Positions 7,032 through 14,086 of a stretch of DNA of 15,136 bases are shown one piece after another (the stretch's first letter is position 1; every line of letters begins with the position of its first letter). The notes beneath the pieces are model-generated. The model did not search any database, was not told where the DNA came from, and saw nothing but the letters and a program-made list of their open reading frames with translations. The DNA lies in contig CAKSLR010000029.1 of the NCBI GenBank assembly GCA_934467435.1, positions 1 through 15,136 on the forward strand, read 5' to 3'. Origin of the DNA: an uncultured Eubacteriales bacterium. Lineage in GTDB: Bacteria > Bacillota > Clostridia > Oscillospirales > CAG-272. The translations under genes were made by a program, and so were the position numbers.

Positions 7032-7059
7032 AAAAAACGCCGAAAAATCGGCGTTTTTT
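7032..7059 (+). terminator. Rho-independent terminator of rhaD
   Basis: ACGCCGA (7037-7043) pairs with TCGGCGT (7048-7054) across a 4-nt A loop. The stem is extended by A and T runs and followed by T6, starting about 22 nt after the rhaD stop. A classic intrinsic terminator. Confidence 0.9.
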
Positions 7060-7106
7060 GTTGCTTTTTCACAAATGCAGGGATGCGCTTTTGTACAAAA
7101 TGATGC

Positions 7107-7136
7107 TTGCCAAGTGTGGCTTTTTTGTGATATAAT
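7107..7136 (+). promoter_or_regulatory. Promoter of the esterase lipoprotein gene
   Basis: TTGCCA (7107-7112) and TATAAT (7131-7136) are separated by 18 nt, with one mismatch to consensus at -35. The predicted leader to ATG 7188 is about 45 nt and includes AGAAAGGAA (7171-7179). Confidence 0.75.
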
Positions 7137-7187
7137 TACGGTTGGTAAGGGCGCCGAGATGCGCCTTCTGAGAAAGGAATCATAAGC

Positions 7188-9104
7188 ATGAAACGTATTT
7201 TTGCCCTGTGCCTGCTTTGTGCGGTACTTTTCGGTATTCTTTGCGCCTGTACGCCCGCCACACCGCCGGACGGACCCGGTGAAGGAACCACCACCACGGG
7301 GAACGGCGGTACCACCGGCGCGACCGACCCTGACAACCCTCCAACCCCCGGAACCAAACAGATTTCCCTGAACGGCAACTTTACGGTCGTGGGCAGCGCT
7401 GCCTCCCGCCTGACCGCCGCTCTTGCCGCCGCCAGCATCGATACGCTCGGAACCGACAAGACCTATACCGTTTACGCCATCTCGGACGGGAATACCGCAA
7501 CCGAAGCCGGCAGTGCGGGGGCGGCTCTGCTTGCCGCACGGGAAGAAAACTATGGCGACTTTGCTGTGTTCTTCGAGGGCACCTCGCTTACGGTCTATGC
7601 CAGGAATGAAAAGACTTTTACCGACGCCATTTCGTACCTCTCTCAATTTTTCAAAGAAGGAGCCCTGATCGTGCCCGAAAAACTTTCCCACGTTCAGCAG
7701 AAAACCCTGCCGAACATTCTTCTCGGTGACAAACCGATCACCGATTATACCGTAGTAGCCATGGAAAAAAGCCTTGCCGGCGTTGCCGAAAATTTTGCAC
7801 GGGACCTTGGCGCCGTATGCGGCAAAGTACCGAAGATTTCCGATAGCCAGGCGCGCCGCGCCATCAACCTGGTCGTAGAGGATGCCAAGAGCGAGGCGGG
7901 CTTCTCCGAGGTCTATGAAGTCACGGTCACGGGCAACGCGCTGACCCTGACGGCAAAAACCAAAGCCTCCCTCTCCTATGCGCTCTCGGATTTTATTGCC
8001 TCCCTTAACGGTGACAAAACCTTTACGGCGGAGGATAACGGCACGCGCACCTTCCGTATGATCCATAAAGACGCCACCGACACCGGGCTTTTCAAGTACT
8101 GCGGTATGTGGCAGGCAACCGATAAGACAGCCAGCACCACGATGGTATCGTATTGGAATGCCGCTTACGTGGAAATCACGTTCACCGGGAACGCCATTAC
8201 CCCCGAATTTTCACGCGAGACCACCTTCAAAATCAAGATGGACGACGCCGCGGATTACTCCGAAAACTATAAGGCAAACGGAAAGATTACCTTCTTTGCA
8301 GAAGGCTCCGGCACCCACACATTGCGCATTTACGCAAAGAACCGGGATGCCCATATGTACTTTGCCGGTGTATCGGCAGAAGAGAATGTCATTCTCTCCC
8401 GTACCCCGAACAAGAAGCACTACATCCAGTTTGTCGGTGACTCGATCTCGGATGCCGGCAACAGTTTCTCCCACCGTGTGGGTGATGTGCTGGGCTGGGA
8501 TTTCTCGGTAACTGCACTCTCCGGCATTGCACTGGAAACCAACAAAGGCTACTGGAAGAACAACAACCCGAAAACCTTCGGCGATATGGGCGTCAATATC
8601 GGGATGGAGGACGCCTTCTTCCGTCTCGGCATCCCGCAGGATTCCATGTCGGAGGAAGAGCGCGCATATTACATCAAAAACTACTATGACAGCGAAGAAC
8701 TCTGTTATAATTTTGAAAGCGGAAACAAGCCGGACATTGTCTTTATCTTCCTCGGCACGAATGATGAACTGGGGCAGACGTCCGATGCCACGCGCTTTGC
8801 CAATGCGTATGTGGATTTTGTGCGCAACATTCTTGATGTGTACGGCAAAGACACCCAGATCTGCGTTCTGCAGGCGCTGAGCAATTCCAGCGCGCAGCCG
8901 AATGAAGAGAGCCCGCGCTACAAATGCGTGCGCGCCGCAGTCAGCAAACTGGAAGAATTGTTCGCCGAGAACATCTTCTTCATCGATCGTGATGAGATTC
9001 TGACCTGGAACGTGGAGATCGGTTCCGATTACACGCACCCGACGTCAAACGGCTATGACACGCTGACCGAAAAGATCGCCGCGCTCCTGAAGGAATCCTA
9101 TTAA
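7188..9104 (+). CDS. Secreted lipoprotein with jelly-roll plus SGNH hydrolase domains (CE2-like carbohydrate esterase)
   Basis: Predicted cell-surface esterase of 638 residues. A lipoprotein signal peptide ends in the lipobox LCAC (lipidated Cys21), followed by a Thr/Gly/Pro-rich linker to about 56. Residues about 57-162 and 184-282 look like two copies of one alpha/beta module, each ending with a similar strand-helix (LTVYARNEKTFTDAISYL and LTLTAKTKASLSYALSDFI). Residues about 300-405 form a beta-rich segment resembling the N-terminal jelly roll of CE2 esterases. The SGNH domain follows: block I GDSIS with nucleophile Ser419, block III GTND (523-526), and block V DYTH with Asp614 and His617. 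By analogy it would remove acetyl groups from plant or other polysaccharides; the substrate is not shown. The ATG at 7188 has AAAGGAA about 8 nt upstream. It is a monocistronic gene. Confidence 0.85.
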   Translation: MKRIFALCLLCAVLFGILCACTPATPPDGPGEGTTTTGNGGTTGATDPDNPPTPGTKQISLNGNFTVVGSAASRLTAALAAASIDTLGTDKTYTVYAISDGNTATEAGSAGAALLAAREENYGDFAVFFEGTSLTVYARNEKTFTDAISYLSQFFKEGALIVPEKLSHVQQKTLPNILLGDKPITDYTVVAMEKSLAGVAENFARDLGAVCGKVPKISDSQARRAINLVVEDAKSEAGFSEVYEVTVTGNALTLTAKTKASLSYALSDFIASLNGDKTFTAEDNGTRTFRMIHKDATDTGLFKYCGMWQATDKTASTTMVSYWNAAYVEITFTGNAITPEFSRETTFKIKMDDAADYSENYKANGKITFFAEGSGTHTLRIYAKNRDAHMYFAGVSAEENVILSRTPNKKHYIQFVGDSISDAGNSFSHRVGDVLGWDFSVTALSGIALETNKGYWKNNNPKTFGDMGVNIGMEDAFFRLGIPQDSMSEEERAYYIKNYYDSEELCYNFESGNKPDIVFIFLGTNDELGQTSDATRFANAYVDFVRNILDVYGKDTQICVLQALSNSSAQPNEESPRYKCVRAAVSKLEELFAENIFFIDRDEILTWNVEIGSDYTHPTSNGYDTLTEKIAALLKESY

Positions 9105-9109
9105 GCGGC

Positions 9110-9151
9110 AAACAAAAAACAACCGCCCCGCGGGGCGGTTGTTTTTTGTTT
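9110..9151. terminator. Perfect 42-bp palindrome, bidirectional terminator
   Basis: Positions 9110-9130 and 9131-9151 are exact reverse complements. A GC-rich core (CAACCGCCCCG and its complement) is flanked by A-rich and T-rich arms, giving a terminator with a U-run on either strand. It lies 5 nt after the stop of the esterase gene and touches the last base of the convergent CotH gene, so it serves both. Confidence 0.9.
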
Positions 9152-10923
9152 CAGAGAGAAGCGAAGAAAGCATCGAGCCGTTTCATCCGCGCTTTCATGA
9201 AGGTAATAATCTGGTCACGGTTATTGGTCGTCTGGCTCGGCACCTCATACCACTTTTCCCGCTCCGCCGCGTAAAACTCGGGCGGAACGCTGTCAAAAAA
9301 CTCATCAAACCGCAAGGTAATCGCGCCGTTGCTCATCGCATCCCGGCGCAGTTCCTCATAGCGCGCCTTCACTTCTTCGCGGTAGTAGCGGAAGAGCTTT
9401 TTCCAAAGCAGGTTATTGGCCTTCGCATCCACGCTGCCGTCGCTGCGCAGGCGGGGAACGGTACGATCCACTTCATAATAGGATTGCCCGTGCCAGTAAA
9501 GTCCCCAGGTACCGTCCATATCATACACCGACGGGATCCATAACCGCCCGTCATAGGTGACCCACAAAGTATTTTTAGAGAGATTATCCTGCCCGCAGAT
9601 CAGGTAAATAAAGAGCATGTGATCAATCGCGGCGTCCACATCCAGATAACTTCGCAGTCCGTTGCGCAGAGCGCTGCCGTCATGATTTTGTAAAAACGCC
9701 ATCATGTTATTGAAACTCTCGCGCACCCAGCTGTCATCTTCCGTTGAGCAGTATTCCACCTTCCAGCCGTTTGCATAGTCGGCGGCAATCGGCTCGTTCA
9801 GCGCGCCGGATTCGGTCCAATCATCCACAAACAGAATTGCCTGTTGCCCGCCCTCTTTGCTCTTGATGCCGAACATCCACTCGTCTTTCGGGATGTTCAT
9901 GGTGTAAAATCCGTGGTATTCGCCGTTCACATAGACAAGAACCGGTTCGCCGTCCACCGCGCCGCCGTTCGGAGCGCTGAGCAGGCGGGGATTAACGCCG
10001 ACGCGGGAGCGCACCACATCTCCGAACAATCTGCCCGACACTACGTTTCGTGCCTGGGAAAAATCAATATAATTGGCTTTCAGGCAATACTTGCTTTCCT
10101 TCCCCCAGCCGAAAGGATCGATCTTTTTTCGTTTGGCAAACGTAGCATCCTCATACAGTTTCATGGTATAATTCTTTTTCGGAAAGCCGGAAGAACTGGC
10201 GCCCTGTACCTTCAGAGTCGCAGCGCCGGAAAAGGTGAGATCTTCACTCACATACCGCAAAAGCAACTGCCCCTCGTTTTCTTTGCTGATGCCAGAAAGA
10301 GACCCTTCAAAATAAAGAATCGGCGTGCCGAACCCCTCCGGTTCCGCAATGGCAATCGGCTTCCGGAATTCTTTTTCGCAAAGACGGCAGATAAAATCCC
10401 CTTCCCCCTCATGCACCAGCGTGGCGGGGCGAATCACCGCCACCAGTTGCAGATCGTGGGTCGGCAATTCGCCGTGCCCGCAAAAGATACATTCCTGCAG
10501 GTAACAGGGGTCGTCCGACGCATACACATGGTCGGTGCGCGGCGCAGTCTCTTCCTTGTAACTGTCGCCGCACCGCGTGCAGGTGTAGGATGTGTACCCC
10601 GCATGCTGACAGGTTGCCGCCACATTCTCCGTAATAGAATCATGCGGTTCCGCAAAATCCGCCCCGCAGACCGTGCAGGAGTGCGAAAGGCAGGGGGTCA
10701 CCCCCTCCGCGGTTTGATGCCCGGTGGGCGGTACCTCGGAATCCCGGTAACTGTCGCCGCATTTTTCACAGGTATGCAGTGTGTAACCTGCCGTTGTGCA
10801 CCCCGGCATCTCCACCGTCTCCTGATAAGAATGTTGGCAACTCCCCGCCTGTGTACAGGAGGACAGCCCCCACGCGCCGACAAGGCAAAGAAGCAGCACC
10901 AAGAATATTTGTAACTTTTTCAC
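9151..10923 (-). CDS. CotH-kinase-family lipoprotein with N-terminal Cys/His modules
   Basis: Predicted surface lipoprotein, 590 residues. A signal peptide ends in the lipobox LSSC (Cys23). Residues 29-186 hold five short Cys/His units in alternating order: two nearly identical GYTxxTCxxCGDSY units (46-60 and 109-122), two PC-x4-CxxCG units (77-87 and 139-149), and a last CRLCEKEF (179-186). Each resembles a small zinc knuckle. From about 200 to the end is a CotH domain: KVQGASSSGFPKKNYTMKL (238-256), YIDFSQARN (285-293), GQDNLSKNTLW (444-454) and WIPSVYDMDGTWG (462-474). CotH of Bacillus spores is an atypical protein kinase; secreted CotH proteins of gut Clostridia have no settled role. The GTG start at 10923 has AAAGGAAA 5 nt upstream; the frame extends to 10953 but without a site. 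Confidence 0.85.
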   Translation of the reverse strand: MKKLQIFLVLLLCLVGAWGLSSCTQAGSCQHSYQETVEMPGCTTAGYTLHTCEKCGDSYRDSEVPPTGHQTAEGVTPCLSHSCTVCGADFAEPHDSITENVAATCQHAGYTSYTCTRCGDSYKEETAPRTDHVYASDDPCYLQECIFCGHGELPTHDLQLVAVIRPATLVHEGEGDFICRLCEKEFRKPIAIAEPEGFGTPILYFEGSLSGISKENEGQLLLRYVSEDLTFSGAATLKVQGASSSGFPKKNYTMKLYEDATFAKRKKIDPFGWGKESKYCLKANYIDFSQARNVVSGRLFGDVVRSRVGVNPRLLSAPNGGAVDGEPVLVYVNGEYHGFYTMNIPKDEWMFGIKSKEGGQQAILFVDDWTESGALNEPIAADYANGWKVEYCSTEDDSWVRESFNNMMAFLQNHDGSALRNGLRSYLDVDAAIDHMLFIYLICGQDNLSKNTLWVTYDGRLWIPSVYDMDGTWGLYWHGQSYYEVDRTVPRLRSDGSVDAKANNLLWKKLFRYYREEVKARYEELRRDAMSNGAITLRFDEFFDSVPPEFYAAEREKWYEVPSQTTNNRDQIITFMKARMKRLDAFFASL

Positions 10924-10957
10924 AATGCTTTCCTTTCCCGAACGTTCTGACATTCAC

Positions 10958-10986
10958 ATAATAGCACAAAATCTCCCCCCCGTCAA
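10958..10986 (-). promoter_or_regulatory. Promoter of the CotH lipoprotein gene
   Basis: On the minus strand, TTGACG (10981-10986) and TATTAT (10958-10963) are 17 nt apart, each one base from consensus. The spacer begins with a run of G. Transcription would start near 10951, about 28 nt before GTG 10923, which excludes the longer frame opening at 10953. Confidence 0.78.
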
Positions 10987-11026
10987 GGGGATGCCCCCAA
11001 CGCAAAAAGTTTTTTTCCATTCCCGC

Positions 11027-11055
11027 TTGACAAAAGTGAAAAAATCGGTTATAAT
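11027..11055 (+). promoter_or_regulatory. Sigma-A promoter of ssrA and the downstream tRNA
   Basis: TTGACA (11027-11032) and TATAAT (11050-11055) are separated by 17 nt, a perfect consensus as expected for an abundant stable RNA. Transcription would start near 11062, leaving a short 5' leader removed by RNase P before the mature end at about 11078. Confidence 0.9.
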
Positions 11056-11077
11056 GTAAAGGAGTTGCAACGTCCTT

Positions 11078-11472
11078 GGGGATGAAATGGTTTCGACAGG
11101 GACTTTGAGGCTGGATAAGCGTGGCGGGCCGGCTAAACCGAAACATGGCCAACCTAAATTTAAACGACAACAATTACGTTGCTATGGCTGCCTGAGTGTC
11201 TATCCCGTAAGGGGTAGTCGCTTTCGGCAGTGCTGCGGTCTTTTGTACCGCCCGTTCTTTCCGGGATGACCGCGCCCCGGAAGTGAGCGTCACTTCAGCG
11301 GTGAACTTGCATCGGTCTTTCGCCCTTGAGCCGATCAAGCACCAAAGGGCTACCGTGTCGGCGTGCCTGCCGTTTGGCGTGGCGGTGCGGGAATTCTAAA
11401 AAGCGGCTGCCCACGGAGAAGGTCCTGTCAAGGGGTTTTTGGACACGGGTTCGACTCCCGTCATCTCCACCA
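11078..11472 (+). ncRNA. ssrA: Transfer-messenger RNA (tmRNA, 10Sa RNA)
   Basis: Rescues stalled ribosomes by trans-translation with SmpB and tags the nascent chain for proteolysis. The 5' end GGGGATGAAATGGTTTCGAC is the standard tmRNA start. The 3' end has a T-arm (ACGGG TTCGACT CCCGT), and TCATCTCC pairs with the 5' GGGGATGA (one G-U pair), then A and an encoded CCA. GACAGGGAC near 11095 pairs with GGTCCTGTC near 11423 to form helix 2. The tag frame lies at 11148-11195. The 395-nt one-piece form is typical for Firmicutes. tRNA-Ala follows after 30 nt and probably shares the transcript. Confidence 0.96.
11148..11195 (+). other. tmRNA tag-peptide reading frame
   Basis: From the presumed resume codon GCC at 11148 the tag reads ANLNLNDNNYVAMAA and then TGA (11193-11195). 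Its 15-residue length equals that of B. subtilis tags counted with the first Ala. The C-terminus ends in the small-hydrophobic MAA instead of the common LAA, which ClpXP-type proteases should still recognise. The stop is certain; the exact resume codon is inferred from position and from the preceding sequence. Confidence 0.8.
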
Positions 11473-11502
11473 TTTTTGTGTTTCCCGTTTTTCTGTTCCC
11501 AT

Positions 11503-11578
11503 GGGGCATTAGCGCAGTTGGGAGCGCACGACACTGGCAGTGTCGGGGTCAGGGGTTCGAGTCCCCTATGCTCCACCA
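11503..11578 (+). tRNA. tRNA-Ala, anticodon GGC
   Basis: Complete 76-nt cloverleaf with encoded CCA (11576-11578). The acceptor stem GGGGCAT pairs with ATGCTCC (one G-U). The anticodon stem CGACA/TGTCG closes the loop CTGGCAG with GGC at 11536-11538. The T-arm AGGGG TTCGAGT CCCCT is regular. It reads GCC and GCU alanine codons. It lies 30 nt after tmRNA with no promoter of its own that I can see, so it is probably processed from the same transcript. Confidence 0.96.
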
Positions 11579-11610
11579 ATGGAGTATTACGGTTCTGTTT
11601 TCGGATACAC

Positions 11611-11650
11611 AACAATACACCGGGTAGATGGATCTACCCGGTGTATTGTT
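11611..11650 (+). terminator. Terminator of the ssrA-tRNA-Ala unit
   Basis: A 17-bp perfect stem (from AACAATACACC at 11611) surrounds a 6-nt ATGGAT loop, and the right arm ends in TTGTT followed by TCTTG. The stem is very stable but the U-tract is short and interrupted. It sits 32 nt after the tRNA. Confidence 0.75.
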
Positions 11651-11705
11651 TCTTGTACTCCGCCCCTCGCCGGGGAGCGTCTTTCCATCGGTAAAGGAGA
11701 TAAGC

Positions 11706-11745
11706 AAAGAGCAAGGCAGGGCGCACGCGCCCTGCCTTGCTCTTT
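11706..11745 (-). terminator. Terminator of the EF-G paralog gene, also facing ssrA
   Basis: Two exact 19-nt arms (11706-11724 and 11727-11745), GC-rich in the centre, abut the TAA stop of the EF-G-like gene. The T-run is better on the plus strand (TTTTATTTTTT) than on the minus strand (CTCTTTGCTT). It therefore also stops any transcript leaving the tRNA unit. Confidence 0.8.
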
Positions 11746-13823
11746 TATTTTTTGGCATCGTCTATAATCTTTTGGGCAAGGTTCTGCGGAACCTCCTCAT
11801 ACCGTGCAAAGGTGTAGTCAAACCGACCGCGCCCCTGCGTGACGGCGCGCAACGCCGTGACGTAATCCCCCATCTCGGCAAGCGGAACATCCGCCGTTAC
11901 GGTCTGGTAGCCCGGTTTTTCGTGATGTGCCTCGATGCCGCCGACTCTGCCGCGGCGACGGGGCAGATCCCCGAGTACATCCCCCACATTATCATCCGGC
12001 ACGGTCACGCGCAGTGTGACCACCGGCTCCAGCAGAACGGGGTCGGCGCGAAGCAGCCCCTCGCGGTACGCCAGGCGTGCTGCCAGTTTGAAGGAAATTT
12101 CATTGGAATCCACTTCGTGATACGAGCCGTCGTACAGATCCGCCGCCAGCCGTACCATCGGGTACCCAGCCAGCACGCCGCCTTCGGTCATAGCATCCCG
12201 CAAGCCTTTTTCCACCGCCGGGAAGAAATTCTTCGGTACGGCGCCTCCGAATACCGACTCGGTAAAAGTCAAACCTTCCTCTTCGCCGGGGGCAAAATGA
12301 ATTTTCACATGCCCGTACTGACCGGAACCGCCCGACTGCTTTTTGTGCTTGCCTTCCGCATCCACCTTGCGGCGGATGGTCTCCCGGTAAGGAATCCGGG
12401 GGGCGCGCAGTTCCACCGATGTGCCGAAACGGTTTTTCAGCTTCGCCGCGAGAATCTCCAGATGTGTATCGCCGAGCCCGTAAATCAGGAGTTCCTTGGT
12501 CTCGGGATTGTTTTCAAAGCGGATGGTCGGATCCTCTTCCAACAACCGGGCAATGCCGGACGAAATTTTATCTTCATCTCCCTTGGAGCAGGGCTTTACC
12601 GCGCGGCAGGCATAGGGAGTAGGATAGGTAACCGGCAGATACCGTATCATTTCCGCACGGTTTGTCAGAGTATCGCCGGTGGCGGCATCACCCAGTTTAT
12701 TGGTGACCCCGATATCCCCGCACACCATAACCTCGGTCGGCGTCTGTTTCTTTCCTTTCATGAAATACAGGCGCCCGAATTTTTCCTCACTGCCGTTTTT
12801 CGCATTTTTCAGGGTGGTGTTTTCCCGCAACGTGCCTTCCATGACCTTGAAAAAGGACATCTTTCCGACAAACGGATCTGCGACAGTCTTGAAAATGAAG
12901 AGCGAGGTATTCTCCCCTTCCTTTTCAATCGGCAACTCGGCTACCTCACCGTCGGGAAGCAGGATATGCTCCACGCGCCGGGCGGTCGGACGGGGGAAAG
13001 AGTCGGCAATCGTATCCATCAGGGTCTTGATGCCCCACATCTTGGTAGCGGCACCGCAGAACACCGGCACAATATCGCCATGAATAATGCCCTCATGAAT
13101 GGCCTCTACCGCCTCGTCATGCCCGATTTCTTCCCCGGCAAAGAATTTTTCCATCAGCGACTCGCTCGTCTGCGCGATGGATTCCAACAGCATATTGTGA
13201 TACTCCCCGCACACCTCGGCAAACGCCGGCGGAATTTCGCTTCTGACATAGGTGCCGCTGCCCGATTCAAACGTATAGACCACCATATCCACCAGATTGA
13301 CAAAGCCGATTACCTTGTCTCCGTCGATCAGGGGGATCTGTATGGGACAGACCGCTACACCGAACCGCTCGCGCAGGGCGCCGAAAGCGCGATGGAAACG
13401 ACACTCCCCGTCATCAAAGCGGTTGATGAAAAACGACTTCGGGATGCCCGCCGCCGTAGCGGCGTCCCACGCCTGCTCGGTGCCGACCTCGACACCCGCC
13501 TTACCGTCCACCACGATCAGGGCAGCGTCCGCCACGCGCACACAGCCTAGCATTTCGCCCTCAAAATCAAAATAACCGGGAACATCCAGCAGATGGAACC
13601 GAATATCGCGCCACATGAGAGAGGCGAGCGATGCCGAAAGCGAAAAACCACGGCGGATTTCTTCCGCATCGTAGTCACAGACGGTGTTGCCCTCGGGAAC
13701 CTTGCCCAGGCGATCGGTTTCGCCGGCAAGATACAACATTGCCTCAGCGAGTGAGGTTTTGCCGCCGCCACTGTGTCCCAGCAGGCAAATGTTACGGATG
13801 TTCTTGGTCAAAACGGTTTCCAT
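11745..13823 (-). CDS. Elongation factor G paralog (EF-G-like translational GTPase)
   Basis: Translational GTPase of 692 residues with all five EF-G domains, probably a second copy next to a canonical fusA elsewhere. The G domain starts with the P-loop GHSGGGKTS (16-24), in place of GHIDAGKTT. G3 is DVPGYFDF (80-87): the His of PGH that promotes GTP hydrolysis on the ribosome is Tyr. G4 is NRFD (134-137) rather than NKxD. Domain II runs from about 305 to 390 and domain III from about 405 to 480 (GLGDTHLEIL). Domain IV contains SGGSGQYGHV and the tip segment HEVDSNEISFK; domain V ends the protein (RRRGRVGGIE). Similar EF-G-like proteins are widespread in Clostridia and their role is unsettled. 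The start is ATG 13823 with AAAGGAG about 10 nt upstream. It is monocistronic. Confidence 0.9.
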   Translation of the reverse strand: METVLTKNIRNICLLGHSGGGKTSLAEAMLYLAGETDRLGKVPEGNTVCDYDAEEIRRGFSLSASLASLMWRDIRFHLLDVPGYFDFEGEMLGCVRVADAALIVVDGKAGVEVGTEQAWDAATAAGIPKSFFINRFDDGECRFHRAFGALRERFGVAVCPIQIPLIDGDKVIGFVNLVDMVVYTFESGSGTYVRSEIPPAFAEVCGEYHNMLLESIAQTSESLMEKFFAGEEIGHDEAVEAIHEGIIHGDIVPVFCGAATKMWGIKTLMDTIADSFPRPTARRVEHILLPDGEVAELPIEKEGENTSLFIFKTVADPFVGKMSFFKVMEGTLRENTTLKNAKNGSEEKFGRLYFMKGKKQTPTEVMVCGDIGVTNKLGDAATGDTLTNRAEMIRYLPVTYPTPYACRAVKPCSKGDEDKISSGIARLLEEDPTIRFENNPETKELLIYGLGDTHLEILAAKLKNRFGTSVELRAPRIPYRETIRRKVDAEGKHKKQSGGSGQYGHVKIHFAPGEEEGLTFTESVFGGAVPKNFFPAVEKGLRDAMTEGGVLAGYPMVRLAADLYDGSYHEVDSNEISFKLAARLAYREGLLRADPVLLEPVVTLRVTVPDDNVGDVLGDLPRRRGRVGGIEAHHEKPGYQTVTADVPLAEMGDYVTALRAVTQGRGRFDYTFARYEEVPQNLAQKIIDDAKK

Positions 13824-13858
13824 GCGTTGGGTTCTCCTTTACTGTGATGTGTTTTTTT

Positions 13859-13873
13859 CGGTGCCCGGCACCG
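13859..13873. promoter_or_regulatory. Palindrome at the start of the EF-G-like transcript
   Basis: CGGTGCC and GGCACCG form a perfect inverted repeat around one base, about 6-20 nt downstream of the predicted transcription start and about 36 nt before the start codon. It could be a repressor operator or a 5' leader hairpin. No U-run follows on the minus strand, so it is not a terminator. Confidence 0.35.
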
Positions 13874-13885
13874 ATTCTTGTTTTT

Positions 13886-13914
13886 ATTATAGCAAAAACG
13901 CCATCGGATTACAA
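13886..13914 (-). promoter_or_regulatory. Promoter of the EF-G-like gene
   Basis: On the minus strand, TTGTAA (13909-13914) and TATAAT (13886-13891) are 17 nt apart. The -10 is perfect and the -35 matches four of six bases. The leader to ATG 13823 is about 55 nt. Confidence 0.72.
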
Positions 13915-14025
13915 GAGGATTTATGATATTTTTGCACATGGAGCGTAGAAAAAACCGGCAGATACTTGTGCATTTTGCCGTTTTCGATTGCAAGCAGCCG
14001 TCTCTTCCTGCCATTTTCCCTTCAC

Positions 14026-14042
14026 TTTACACATTCTTTACA
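14026..14042 (+). promoter_or_regulatory. Candidate PhoP box upstream of pstS
   Basis: TTTACA (14026-14031) is repeated after 5 nt as TTTACA (14037-14042), an 11-bp period. This fits the Firmicute PhoP site of TTHAYA direct repeats with about 5-nt spacers. Only two clear copies are visible where strong sites usually have more, and they lie about 45 nt before the -10 candidate, further than usual. Confidence 0.45.
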
Positions 14043-14086
14043 AAAGAAAGACGCCCCCTTGATAGCGGAGGGGGAGGCAAATGCGT

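Noticed and set aside
6099..8066. Minus-strand frames opposite rhaD and the esterase gene
   Set aside because: They are shadows of rhaD and the lipoprotein gene and one runs through the rhaD terminator.
9844..10914. 356-residue plus-strand frame opposite the CotH gene
   Set aside because: It is antisense to a lipoprotein with signal peptide and CotH motifs, and has no ribosome site or domain of its own.
11087..11627. Short protein frames over 11087-11627
   Set aside because: This stretch is tmRNA and tRNA-Ala; the predicted peptides come from structured RNA sequence.
7032..11745. The long palindromes as ends of insertion elements or CRISPR repeats
   Set aside because: Each occurs once, sits directly after a gene end, has the stem and T-run of a terminator, and no transposase or repeated spacer array is present.
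11628..13550. 640-residue open frame on the plus strand opposite the EF-G-like gene
   Set aside because: It covers two terminator hairpins and the reverse of a clear EF-G sequence, and has no family motif.
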